From Mucor racemosus (lineage: Eukaryota > Mucoromycota > Mucoromycetes > Mucorales > Mucoraceae), in NCBI GenBank assembly GCA_027405735.1, contig JAPEHQ010000009.1, positions 496,001 through 560,000 of the forward strand: a stretch of 64,000 nt of DNA. Reading direction: 5' to 3'. The stretch's first letter is position 1, and each line of letters starts with the position of its first letter. The notes below the pieces were generated by a model. The model had not been told where the DNA came from. It saw nothing but the letters and a program-made list of their open reading frames with translations, and did no database searches. Made by a program: the position numbers and the translations under genes. This document shows positions 13,453 to 24,900 of this stretch, one piece after another.

Positions 13453-14179
13453 ACTATGGTATATATCAAAGTTTTAAATAAAAATGCGTTTTTTTTTAAC
13501 TTTTCTTATATTTAACCACGCACGATCTGAAAACTCAGACTTTGTAGCGGACATTTTTGGGGCTCATTTTATCCTTACCAACACTCATGATTTTGATCAA
13601 AAAACAAAAAAATCAATTTTTGATACCAAAATCAACGTTTAAATGTACTACATTGTGAGAGAAAATTGTAGCCATAGCTAATATACATCTTATAAAAGCT
13701 TAATATTAAACATTAAGTAATGAAAATTTGTACTTTTGGCCCAAAAACGGTTTTTTGATTAAAGGATTTTCATGTAATATTTTGCAATAAAAATGTTTTT
13801 TATTTTCTATTGATCAAATAGAGCGCTAAATGCTCTATATGTGTATATTTTTTGTTTTTATAATTGGTAGTATAATTAACTCTAAATTTGCAAAACCAGA
13901 AAAAAAAATTTAAAAAATGTCAAAATTGATGATCTGAACAAAAATAATTTTCAAAATTAATATTCCGCTTATAAGCCTTGTAAGCCTTAAAAATAAGAGA
14001 TTTTATAATACTTGAAAACTTTTTCAAGAATTTACGATGATGTACCCACTTGATTCAAGCTTATTATTACTGTAAACCTTTATATATGCTAATATTGTGT
14101 GGTAGTTTATTTGATGATAATATAGTCTTACTTTATAATTATTGCGCTAGAGGTAATTTACATTGAGTTTTAGTCTTAC

Positions 14180-14275
14180 CTCTCGGATATCATAAACATA
14201 AACATGGCCATCACTGGAACCTATTGCCACCTTTTTGCCGTCTGTGTCCGAAGCCAATTTATTCAATGCTTTACC
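14180..14275 (-). pseudogene. Captured WD40 exon fragment resembling dynein intermediate chain (copy B)
   Basis: Minus-strand reading GKALNKLASDTDGKKVA followed by IGSSDGHVYVYDIRE and then a GTAAGA splice donor just after the last codon. This copy keeps better motif residues than the one at 8721. The retained donor implies capture from genomic DNA rather than a processed transcript. No upstream exon or start is present, so it is not a working gene. Confidence 0.62.
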
Positions 14276-14290
14276 AAAACCAACTTAAGT

Positions 14291-15534
14291 ACTTGCAAAT
14301 CGTTCCTTGGTATTTGCATTCAAATTCTATAAATTAAATTAACTGGTTCCAATTATAGTAACATCAAACGTATCATCAGCACGCCTTATGATAAATGTCA
14401 ATCTAAACTTAGAAATATCCCACTGTCATTGTTATTATACAGTAAGCTATGAAAAGCTTAATTTTTACTAATACACCAATTAAATAAAAAACAAGATGAT
14501 ACTAGTAGAATATGGTGAGTATTTAAGGTCTAAGTAAGTTTGATAAAGTATGCTTTTAAATCCTTTTGAAAATCCTGAAGCAAACACAAAATCTTGATCC
14601 TATAATTTCTACCCATCAAAATATCGTGATTTTTACCACACAATGAATGCACCTTTTGTCAATCTTGATTTTGATGTACATTGTTGGGCATCAGCTTTTT
14701 ACCAGTTTTATTTTCTCTAATTCATTAATATTCAGTCATATTGAAGGATGATTTGCAGCACTGCCAAAAAAAAAGAATGAATGCTTTAAGAGTTTTCTGC
14801 ATATCAAATCATGCGATTTAGTAGCAATTATTGCACTTTGCTATAATTTTTGAACTTATTGATGTTGATCAGAATTATTAGTTTTTTCATTCAAAAAAAG
14901 TAAGCTTTGCTTTATACATTTACATTCACCCATTCAATAAATGACATTGTATTTCTTATCCCTTATATCAATCAACGGACTTCATCTTGATTCGATACAT
15001 TTGCCAATTAAATGTCTAAATTACGCTTGATGAGCCACCAGGTATCGCCACAAAAACATCTCGTACAGGTCAACGAAGCATTACAATTTGGATATTTTTT
15101 TTGTGTGCGTAGATCTGAGCTCTCTCACACATTCATATATCTCTACATAAACCATATCCCTATCTGTTCAATTCAACTGAAATACATTGACGCCCACATC
15201 CTACTTGGTAAAACGCCTTATGTACTTTACCGTGAGTCAACACAAATAATTTGATGCTAGTTTAGCATCAGCATTATTTTAATCAGATAAATTTGAGATT
15301 AGATGACCCCTATTAATAGTTTTGCATATCATGAGCTAATAATGGACCGTTATTATAGATACGCTAAACAAGTATGGTGAGTTAACACCAATGGACGGAT
15401 GAGTCGATTATCAGTATAAAAAAATATTAAAACCAAATAAGTATAGCAATTGAATGAGCAAGAAATTATAAACCATGTAAATTAGTAGAATTGGATTGTT
15501 TCAAGCGTTTTGAACTGAATACGCATTTACTTTT
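14291..15534. other. Insertion-like segment within repeat copy B
   Basis: About 1.24 kb present here but absent from the equivalent point in copy A (between 8822 and 8826). Ends are not TG/CA and only a weak 5-bp near-match (ACTTA/ATTTA) flanks it. A less AT-rich island at about 15000-15255 contains an 80-codon frame (+) of no recognised family; its pyrimidine run before GTGTGCGTAG looks like an intron acceptor, so it may be another captured gene scrap. Function unknown. Confidence 0.4.
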
Positions 15535-16246
15535 GACCTATAAAAATTGCTTTAGTAGTAAAATCAATTAACAAACTAATAAGTAATAATTATGATGTAC
15601 TTTTGATAGTTGCTAGTGGTTTACAAGGTAAAATCTTGTTTTCCTCTTCTTGGCTGTTGCCTGTTGGTCATTAAATAGAAACAAATATTTTTTAGAAACT
15701 AGATAAATTAACATGAGTTTATTCATTCATTCAAATCAAGTCAATACTATATATACTTTTACTGTATAATCACCAATTTCTCTGCAGGTAGTAGGTTTCA
15801 ACTTTAGACCAAAAAAGCATTGATTATAACGAAGATGATGGGAAAAAACGACTAAATCTTGGAAGCTTTTATTTTCGAAAAAAATTATATTATAACACGC
15901 CCTTAGCATGAACAGTTAATAATTTATTTCCAAATAAATAATAGGAAAAACATGTAATTGTACCTGCTGCTTGATTTCAGTTTATAAAAGAAATTGGTCT
16001 TTTTGTTGTAGTTTTAAACATAAAGAAAAGAGCTGAGGAAAGAGTAGGGAAGAAAAAAGATTTTGTGTGTTACAAACAGGAATTTACAAAGGCATAAATA
16101 CTTTTAGTGTTACCAAACAGGTTGTTGTCGTTGTTCCCATTTGATCCCCGAAAAAAGAACATGGGTAGAACTCTTTCAAACCCCAAATTTCAAATTGATA
16201 TATCTCGTGGATAAGGCAATTCTGTTGAATCAGAGTAACTCATATC

Positions 16247-16664
16247 TGTGAAAAATTGAAAATAAAACACGTAAGAAATAATATATAAGATGTTGTTTTA
16301 TTCTTTTAAAAATAAGATAAAGCTCTTTATGGCTAATGAAAGTCTTTTGCTATTTATATTAATTGTCTAATCCAAAGGAAATGGGAATCTAAAAGTAATG
16401 GATCATTGTAACTGACCAATGATTATCTAGAAAAGTTGATTAAATGTGTTGAGTTGTTATGTACATTGGTAGATGGCAAAGTTATTGGTTCTTCATGAAT
16501 ATAAAAATTTATAGACTTGTTTATCAACAAGTTCCTTGGTTCTATCTTTGAATACATTTTGATTTGGTTGCACAGGATGTCAATTATATGTACGTGAGAT
16601 TGACATTTAATTTGTGATTCGAATAATAAACTTTTACTATAATGACAATTACCGTTCTATGACA
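16247..16664. mobile_element. Solo LTR-like insertion, family LTR3
   Basis: 418 bp beginning TGTGAAAA and ending CTATGACA, flanked by a perfect 5-bp duplication ATATC (16242-16246 and 16665-16669). The paralogous sequence at about 37738-37770 runs straight through without it. The TG...CA ends and 5-bp duplication fit a solo LTR, but no second copy is in the window and orientation is unknown. Confidence 0.7.
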
Positions 16665-17002
16665 ATATCTGCTTTAAACCATTCAAATTACCTTCGTTAT
16701 TAATTATTATTATAATTGATATACTTTAGTAAATTGACTAAAAAATTTTGTGTTATATCAAAGGATACTAATAATATAAAAATACTCTGCTAAAAGATAA
16801 ATTTTATTAATTCATTGATGCTTCATATTTATATGTTTTTTAGATAATTATATGATTATTAACATTATTAATGAATTGCCGGGTATTGAGGTACTTGATA
16901 TGATTTGGGAACAAATCATATACAATGGAATTTGTGGAATTGGGAATATGTGATTGTATCATTTGGATAAGATGTAGGATTGCCTATGTTTCATAGTTGC
17001 CA

Positions 17003-17127
17003 GCTAATTTACAAATAAGAACATCAACCTTCATCAAGCCAGTGATCACCAATTTATAAGAAAAAGAATAATATCTATAATCACATTATCTACCTTTGTT
17101 GTTAGTCCAAAATTACAGATCGTTACA
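17003..17127 (+). mobile_element. 5'-truncated LTR, family LTR1
   Basis: Matches the 3' 125 bp of the LTR at 13183-13452 (ACAAATAAGAACA ... GTTAGTCCAAAATTA) and ends CGTTACA. The 5' half is missing and no duplication is visible, so it is a broken remnant. Confidence 0.7.
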
Positions 17128-17244
17128 ATATGGGTCCAAATGAGCTCCCATTACAACTGTAGGTACGTCTAGTGTGGATCCACAGAATTGTAAAGGCTCA
17201 GCCTCATCGAGTTGCTGTGAAAATGGTGAAATCAAAACACGCAT
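17128..17244 (-). pseudogene. Gene fragment cut off at an LTR border
   Basis: An ATG at 17244 opens 39 codons on the minus strand, MRVLISPFSQQLDEAEPL then QFCGSTLDVPTVVMG and AHLDPY, running exactly to the edge of the truncated LTR. Amino-acid composition is protein-like and unlike the surrounding AT-rich filler. Family not recognised. Probably the 5' end of a gene or captured exon. Confidence 0.4.
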
Positions 17245-18155
17245 TTGTTTTAACTATTTGTATAGGTTGTGTGGAATATGTACACATTCATCCACTATAT
17301 TGATCTCCATTTCATCTGATTCTCAATTAAAGTACAGATGACATGAATAGACATTTCACTACTAAATGATATATGCTGATTCATACTACTAATATAAATT
17401 TTCTACCAAGCTTCTATCCTAGCAACTTATAGTTAAAGATCAATCAACATACTGTGGATTTAATCACACCATTATGATCAAGGACCCATGAATTCTATGA
17501 ATACACCGATTGGGTACTATCAAGATTTATATCTGACAAGGGGTGTTATTGGCTATGTATGGACCTAGGAATGCTTACCTAATCTCTCTGATGAAAACTA
17601 TATAAAGAGGCCATTTATTTATTACAAAAGTCCTCAAGTAGAATTTAACTTGATAATAAAACCCTAATGTTATCTAGTCGAATTCCTATTGTTTTTTATA
17701 CTTTTTTCCGTGAATAGCTCTGTCTGTTCCACAGGTTGTTTCAGATTTCAGATATTCCTTGAAAATTTTCGCAAAATCAAATAATGGTTCGAAATTGAAT
17801 TTTAAAGTTGCACTTAATGCGTAGTGAGTATATAAATACACATATATTTATTTCATTAGCTAGCAGTTGCTTCTGAAGGAGTAGAACACACGTTTTTGAG
17901 TAAAACCACCTCTTCCTCTGCTTAAATAGAACTAAACAACTGGAAAAATGCTCGTAATCAACGAATATAGACCAAAGTGGGCTGCAAGCTTCAAAGTATA
18001 TTCAACAGCTGTAACAGTATTCAGAGCTATAACTTTAGCATCCCATCGATTTGCTAGTTAAATCGTAGGAATCAAACGCCAGTTTTTTAAAATGGGCTTG
18101 TGGCTTCGCAGACCATTTTGAATTAGAAATAGCGCTGAAGCAGACAAAACCAACA

Positions 18156-18567
18156 TATTTAGCAATGACAGTTACCGAGATTAATAAATAAATATTCTTT
18201 TTATACATGATCAAGTTGTAAATACCAGAAAAAACAGCAGAAAATCGTAATCATTTGCTTTGAACGAGTACCGTTGCAGTATTAGATGGTCAGCAATTAA
18301 TGGTATATTATGTATAATATATAAAGTAATAGTAGGCAGTGTTATTTATTGGATACTTTTTGAAATGTTCAAAAAATGTAAATTTTTGAATGGAAATGGC
18401 AAATATGCATACATAAAACCCTTGCACCGACAGCATTATCGTTTTTTGAAAACTTATAATACATAATTTATTATTTGATTGATTTATATAAAGGAGTTTG
18501 TTGTCTATTTCAATTGTGATCAGAAAGGAGAGGGGAGGCAAAATTAAATATTTAAACAATTGGTTGA
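18156..18567. other. Intergenic, 3' side of the m-AAA protease gene
   Basis: AT-rich sequence between repeat copy B and the m-AAA stop codon; it probably includes that gene's 3' UTR. Two overlapping short frames on opposite strands show no recognisable domain. Confidence 0.5.
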
Positions 18568-20907
18568 TTATTTGGTAGCATCTACATTTCCGTTAGGATT
18601 GTCTTCAGGGAAAGGTGGCGGTGAGGAAGTCTACTCAATATTAAATCAGTTTCATGGAGTTTAGTATTTAAATAGGGTTTAAACATTTACCTTCTTTCTA
18701 ACATATTCATCGTATACGGTAAATTCTTCAAAGGGTCTCTTGCCCAAAAGATTTTCCATATCTTCACGAGTCAAAACTTCCTTTTCTAATAATAATTTGG
18801 CTACCTTTTCAATGTCACCCTTCTTTTCAGTCAACAATTTTCTGGTGTGCTCATAAGCATCAACTACAATTTGTCTAGCTTCATTATCAATTAATGTGCC
18901 AGTTTGTTCAGAGAAAGGCTTTTGGAATTGTTGCTCATTTTGAGGATCAGTGAAAGACAAGGGACCAACCTTCTCATTCATACCATAAGTGGTAACTTGA
19001 GCATAGGCAATTTTAGTAACCTTCTGCAAATCATCATGAGCACCAGTTGTAACGGAATCAAAAAAGATTTCTTCCGAGACACGACCACCCAATGTCATAC
19101 AGGCTCTGTCAAAGAGTTGCTTTTTGGAGTATAAATATTGATCTTTAGGTAAATACTGAGCATATCCCAAAGCAGAGTTACGAGGTATCACAGATACCTT
19201 CAAGAGGGGATCAGCGTATTTCAAATACCAACCAGCAACAGCATGGCCAGCTTCATGGTAAGCAACAGTCTTCTTTTCTTCAGGAGACAATACACGAGAT
19301 TTTTTCTCAAGACCAGCAACTACACGTTCAATAGCATCTTCAAAATCTTTCTCATCAACTGCATCCTTCATATGACGAGCAGCAATCAAAGCGGCTTCAT
19401 TACAAACGTTATGAATATCAGCACCAGAGAAACCAGGTGTAAGAGCAGCCAACTTGCGAGAAAGTTGTTCCATATCAACTTGAGTCTTGATAGGCTTTAA
19501 ATGAACCTTGAAAATTTGAGCACGACCACCAATATCAGGACGATCAATGGCAATATGACGATCGAAACGACCTGGACGCATCAAAGCAGGATCCAAAACA
19601 TCAGGACGATTAGTACCAGCCAAAACAACAACATGTTGACTAGAATCAAAACCATCCATTTCAACCAACAGTTGATTCAGAGTACTTTCTCTTTCATCAT
19701 TGCCACCCATTTGTCCACCCTTGCCTCTTGCTTTACCAATAGCATCAATTTCATCTACGAAAATAATGCAAGGTGCATTCTTTTTGGCTGTAGCAAATAA
19801 ATCACGGACACGAGATGGACCAACACCAACAAACATTTCAACGAATTCAGAACCGGAAACACTCAAGAAAGGAACACCTGCTTCACCAGCGGTGGCCTTG
19901 GCCAACAAGGTCTTACCAGTACCAGGAGGACCAGACAAAATAGCACCCTTGGGAATAGTAGCACCAAGACGTTCATAAACAGCAGGATTCTTCAAAAACT
20001 TTACAAATTCCATGATTTCTTCCTTGGCTTCATCAGCACCGGCAACATCCTTGAATTTGACTTTAATGTCAGTTTCTTGATTAAACATCTTGGCTTTACT
20101 TTTACCAATGCCAAAGATACCGCCTTGTCCACCAGCACCACCAGCACCACGTCTTGTCATGTAAACTAATACACCAATGAGCAAAACAGTAGGTGCAAAA
20201 TGTAAAACAGTTTGGAATACACTAATTTCATCACGATATGCAACAGGAATTCTTTCATTGGAAGGAATACCCAATTCATTTTGAGCTTCTTCTAATTTTT
20301 GCTCGAAACTATCAGGAGATCCAATAGTGAATACAAAGGTTTGGTGAGGAGCTACACCTAATGAATTGGCTTCTGATCTCAAATATACTCGAACTCTATT
20401 ACGATTTACAACAACTAATTTATCGACAAGTCCCTTGTCTAATAATTGTGTACGGAATCCTTGCCAGGTAATTTCTCTAGATGAATCTGCAGGTGAAGTC
20501 ATTTTCCATAAAAGCCAAGTACCCACTGCAGTACCTAATACCATATTTACATTGACATTGACCTCTGGAGGCTTATTGCCGCCACCTCCATTGCTATTGT
20601 TGCCTTTGGGAGGAGGTTTAGGAATTTGATCAGCTGAATTTTTTGAATGTTTAGATGCTGCTTCTTCAGCAGATTGCTTTGCTTGCTTTCCAGATTGTTT
20701 GCCAAAAAAGCTTTCAAAGCCTTTTGGAATATTGAATGGCTCATCATCCTTCTTCTTTGGGGGTTCCTTGTCAGTAGAATATTTGCGAATGTCTTTACGT
20801 AAGATTGATGTGGTTCGGTTAAATTTATTAAATAAAGGTCCTCTCAATGCATTTCTCTGAACAGTAGCACCATTACGGCTACTGGCCTGAGCTAAGCGAG
20901 ATAACAT
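18568..20907 (-). CDS. Mitochondrial m-AAA protease subunit (AFG3/YTA12 family)
   Basis: Two exons (20907-18691, 18630-18568) encode about 759 residues. An Arg/Ser-rich N-terminus ending near RKYSTD suggests mitochondrial import. Two transmembrane segments follow (about residues 121-137 and 233-252), then the AAA domain with Walker A GPPGTGKT (326-333), Walker B FVDEIDA and a second region of homology ending RPGRFDRH. The zinc site HEAGH (551-555) lies in the C-terminal M41 peptidase domain. The inner-membrane complex degrades unassembled respiratory proteins and matures others on the matrix side. The last exon adds only 20 residues, [12 protein letters not shown] onward, so a single-exon model would misplace the C-terminus. 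Whether it is the AFG3 or the YTA12 orthologue cannot be told here. Confidence 0.95.
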
Positions 20908-21282
20908 ATTGAATTCTTATTTGAAAGAAAGGAATTTGTGGTCCTTTTAAAGCTTTCAGCTACTACGCATTCCTTTCAGTAAAAACCTGGGACACCCATT
21001 GAAGTTCGAGACGTCACTTTAAGCGGACTTACCCCGGATGAATTGATCAGAATAGGCCCATTGTTAAATGGTTAAATGTAGACAGGTGGCAGAAAAAGAA
21101 AAGAAATTGAGAAAAAATCAGCTCACTCTGGAGATTAAGAATATATGTATTTAATATTAAAAATATGATGTGTATGTGTAAAAAATTCTTTAAAGATTTG
21201 CTATTGTAAAACTGAATATCGCATCATCTGTGGTTTTTTTATATATTTTATTTTCCTTTATACATGTATAAAAATTATAAAT

Positions 21283-21769
21283 TTACTGGCTTAATTCTTC
21301 CTTGGTCAAAATACCCAAATCGCTTCTAATGGGTGCCAATTCATCAAGATATTCCTTGTATTGCTTGTCGCTCTCAACCTTATCCTTGAGACCTTCAAAG
21401 ACACGGACAGCAGTAGCGAAATCATCAACACGACGAGAAGCCTTAAGAGCGGCTTCAATGACAGAAGGAGCGGGAACAAGATCGTAAGCAAAAGCATTGT
21501 TCAAACCACGTTGAAGTTCGAAAAGATCCTCAACACCATCAAAAAACTTGACATAACGTTCAGTGAAAGATTCGAAGCTCTCATCCTCATGACCGGCGGA
21601 ATAAAAACGCTTACCCATAGCTATACAATGTCCAAATGTTAATGTTTATTTTTCCTATAAAACAAAAATTTAAAATGTTGAATTTACCAATGGCCATAGG
21701 ACGAACAGCAGGAGCAGCTGAACGAACAGCAACACGGGAGACAGCACCAGTAAAAGTAGCACGAAGCAT
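21283..21769 (-). CDS. COX6: Cytochrome c oxidase subunit 6 (Cox5A family)
   Basis: Exons 21769-21688 and 21620-21283 give 139 residues, typical for this nuclear-encoded complex IV subunit. The basic, Ala-rich first ~35 residues (MLRATFTGAVSRVAVR...) are a mitochondrial presequence. The mature part has the family core: DESFESFTERYVKFFDGVED, then LQRGLNNAFAYDLVP, and the helical tail ending ELAPIRSDLGI. It sits on the matrix face of cytochrome oxidase. The downstream ATG at 21618 lies after the intron and would drop the presequence, so the upstream start is preferred. Its neighbour at 18.6-20.9 kb is also mitochondrial; this is probably coincidence. Confidence 0.95.
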
Positions 21770-21914
21770 ATTATAAATAATAAATAAGGCGAGTGGGGAG
21801 GGTGTTATATAAAATACAGAGAAAAAAGAAAAAAGCAAAACAAATTTTATTTTAACTATCAATATTTAAACAGGGCGCGGCCATTTAATACAACACGTGA
21901 TGAGATGTACTTCT

Positions 21915-24900
21915 TTATGGATCAAACTCATCATCATCAAGCTCTTTCTTGAGTCTATCATCTTCCATTAATCCTCGCTTGATCATTGAGATTCTACAAT
22001 TGCAAATAGATTCTAAAAGACCGGGTTCATCTTTAAGTCTTTGGCTAGCTTTAGTTGCTGCATGTCGACGAGCCGTTTTGATATTCCAATCAGATCCACA
22101 AGCTAGAGGTTTATCGTGCAAGAAAATAACACATTTTTGACTCTCTGGGCCTGTATCTCCTGTGCCATGGTTTCTAAAGCAACGAATTAGTAATACATAA
22201 CAAAAAATTTTGCTTAAATAATCTTACCTTAGCATGAAGCTATCACAACCAAATCTTTGCAAATCAGTTATAAGTTTTCTTAGTGGATGAATCTTGATCA
22301 ATTCAGGAGTAACATGATTATTCAAGATGGGTAAAAACCATTTAGCAAACAATTCTTCAACGGGTTCCAACTTGAATCCAGCATCAACAAATGTAGCACC
22401 CAACATACTTTCTACAACATCGGACAAAACCTTTGGTATATTGAAATCAACCCAATATTCGCCAACGGCCTCTCCATTTTCTTTTGTTTCATTGACTTCA
22501 TTGACGAAATATTCAATTGCTCTCACCAATTTTCCAGAGTAATGAATAATGTGCTTGTATAGACCAGTTTCAATGCATACAATACCCAAAATATGATTAT
22601 TAACACAAGAATCCTTTAAATCAGTAATGATGCCAGGATCAGCATCTGGATATTTTGCAAAAAGATATCTAATAACCATGAAATCAAGAATAGCATCACC
22701 CAGAAATTCCAAACGCTGGTAGCAAGGAGATGTTGAATTTGGTAAACTAGCATGAGTTAAGGCTTCTACAATCAACAATGGTTTTTTGAATTCACGGCCT
22801 ACAACTTCCGTGATTCCTGGGAGATTTAATAAACGGAGAGCACGAACTTCTGCACGAGCTGGCACTTGCTTTCGAGACTCTTCAAATGTAGGATTGAAAT
22901 CGTCCCAACATTTGATTTCATCAAATGGAATTTGTAGTTGAATAGCAGCATGAAGACCGCCTTCAAGACCGTTACTAAGATAAGCAGCACCTAGAGAAGC
23001 TTCAACAATATCAGCAAGAGTTTTATCAGATAATTTGTGATGTTTTAAGCCTTCAATGGTTTCTTTATTGTCTGCTGGACTAGTGAATCCAGGCGGACGC
23101 CAGTAACGACGATTGAATGCTTGACTAGTAACATATCTGTAAAATTTAAGACGCTTTGCTGATCTGTATAATGCTCTATTACAAATGACACGAATACGCA
23201 AATGATGCAATTCACCTTCATTACTGAATGGGAAATTGATGTATAAACGAATTGTTGCAATGAATTTAAGCAATGAATCTATTTGATGTTAATTTAGACA
23301 TAGAAAATGGTATTATTAATGTAAATTACCTCCAAGTGTTTCAAGACGTTCATAATTCATTTCCATACTTGCAGCAGGAGTTGTATAAGCTTCCAACATT
23401 TGTGCATCATTGATAGGTAAATCGTATCTTTCAGCAGATTGACGACATAACAAAATTGAGTCCACTCGAGTCATAATAGAGGGTATCATCATAGTTGCTT
23501 GATATACACTTGCACTCATAAAGAATCTTTGGCAAAAGCTAGGCACTGTCCAAGTTGACATTGGACCCTTTAATTGTGCAGGAGCAATATGGCCAGGGTA
23601 TAAAAAGTTCAGCACCTTCTTTAAACGTTTCACTTCTAGTAATGGTTGGTTTGTTTCCAAATTCTCTATAAATTTCTTTTCATTGTAATAATCAGCAAAA
23701 GTGGCAAAACCAGTTTCTCGGATTTTGACACCTTGAGGCACGGGACTAAGCGGACTCATGTCTGTTCTCACTTTAGTAATGAAATAACGGCGCATATTGT
23801 CCGAATTATCAATAATGATAGTATCTGTTGGATCACAATCTTCTAATGAAAAGGGCTTTGATTTGAATTCTATAATACTATCTATTTCGGCCCAATCTAT
23901 CAATGCTTCGAATGCTGTAGGCGATAATTCTTCAAATGGTGCATTTTCACAATCTTTTATCAATGGGACAATAAAATATGGGATTTCTACAATGGGGCAA
24001 TGGAATTCTTTGTTGATCAATGCGGTTAATAACTTTTTCATGTAATCTGATAATAGTAATATCTTTTCACGATCAAATGTTATTTCGGTACCAATGTTTC
24101 GAACTTTAACCATGAAGGGTATGCTTTTATGATAAAGTTTTAGATCAGGAAATGTAGGGAAAGGTTTTCTTGAGATGAGACAGAGTCGACGGTATGGTAT
24201 ATTTTCAAATTTGTTGTCTGGAAGATTTACTTCAAAAATTGTGAAATAGCAAACGAATGGACCTTCACCTAATTCTTCTTCCGCCACCACCACCTCCCCC
24301 TCTTCTACGGTTATACCTTCGCTACCTGCATTATGGTTTTCTAGTACATCTTGGGGTTTCTTTTCTTCGTTGTTTATAGTTATATCGATTGCATTGCCAT
24401 TAGGGTCAGTGTTGATCTCAGTAGGTACCGAAACCTCGTTTGATTCAATGTTAGATTTCTCAGTTACTACTCCATTGCCATTTTGATTAATATCGATTGG
24501 ATCCCTGTCAGCTACTGCAGTAACATGGACTTGAGCTTTCAATAAATCTGGGTTATCCTCTACATCAATCTCTTCCTCATCCTCATCCTCATTAAGCAAA
24601 CTTGGTTTTTCCCAGAATTTAGGAGTTCTTTTTTCATATAAACCATGACGACGTCTACTACCGATAATATAACCATTTTCGTCATATTGAGGAGCCATAT
24701 CACCTAAAATTTCTTTACGAATATTACGAGGCAATAAATGACTATCCAATGCATCCAATTGCCTTAAACGAGCACAAGCTTCTAATGCTACCATTGCTCT
24801 TGCATGATCTTTTGATCTCAATATAGGAGATTCCAATTCTTGAAAAGGAGCATTAATAGGAAGAGTCAATCTGCAAAAATATCCTTCGCCAGTGGCAAAG

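Larger units (their letters stand above)
12120..18155 (+). repeat. Dispersed mosaic repeat family, copy B
   Basis: Second copy, enlarged by insertions. 12120-14058 matches 35650-37310 over nearly its whole length; 14059-14290 matches 8601-8822; 14291-15534 is extra sequence absent from copy A; 15535-15960 matches 8826-9240; 16200-16246 plus 16665-16770 matches 37710-37860; 17720-17830 matches 59755-59840; 17860-18150 matches the end of copy A. Solo LTRs interrupt it at 13183-13452 and 16247-16664, with a truncated LTR at 17003-17127. Confidence 0.75.

Noticed and set aside
14281..15540. Solo LTR interpretation of the 1.24 kb insertion
   Set aside because: Ends are not TG/CA and the flanking 5-bp match is imperfect, so no class was assigned.
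18260..18559. Overlapping short frames on both strands before the m-AAA gene
   Set aside because: AT-rich composition, no domain, and overlap on opposite strands; probably 3' UTR and spacer.
19501..19978. Plus-strand frames over the m-AAA protease
   Set aside because: Shadows of the highly conserved AAA coding sequence on the minus strand.
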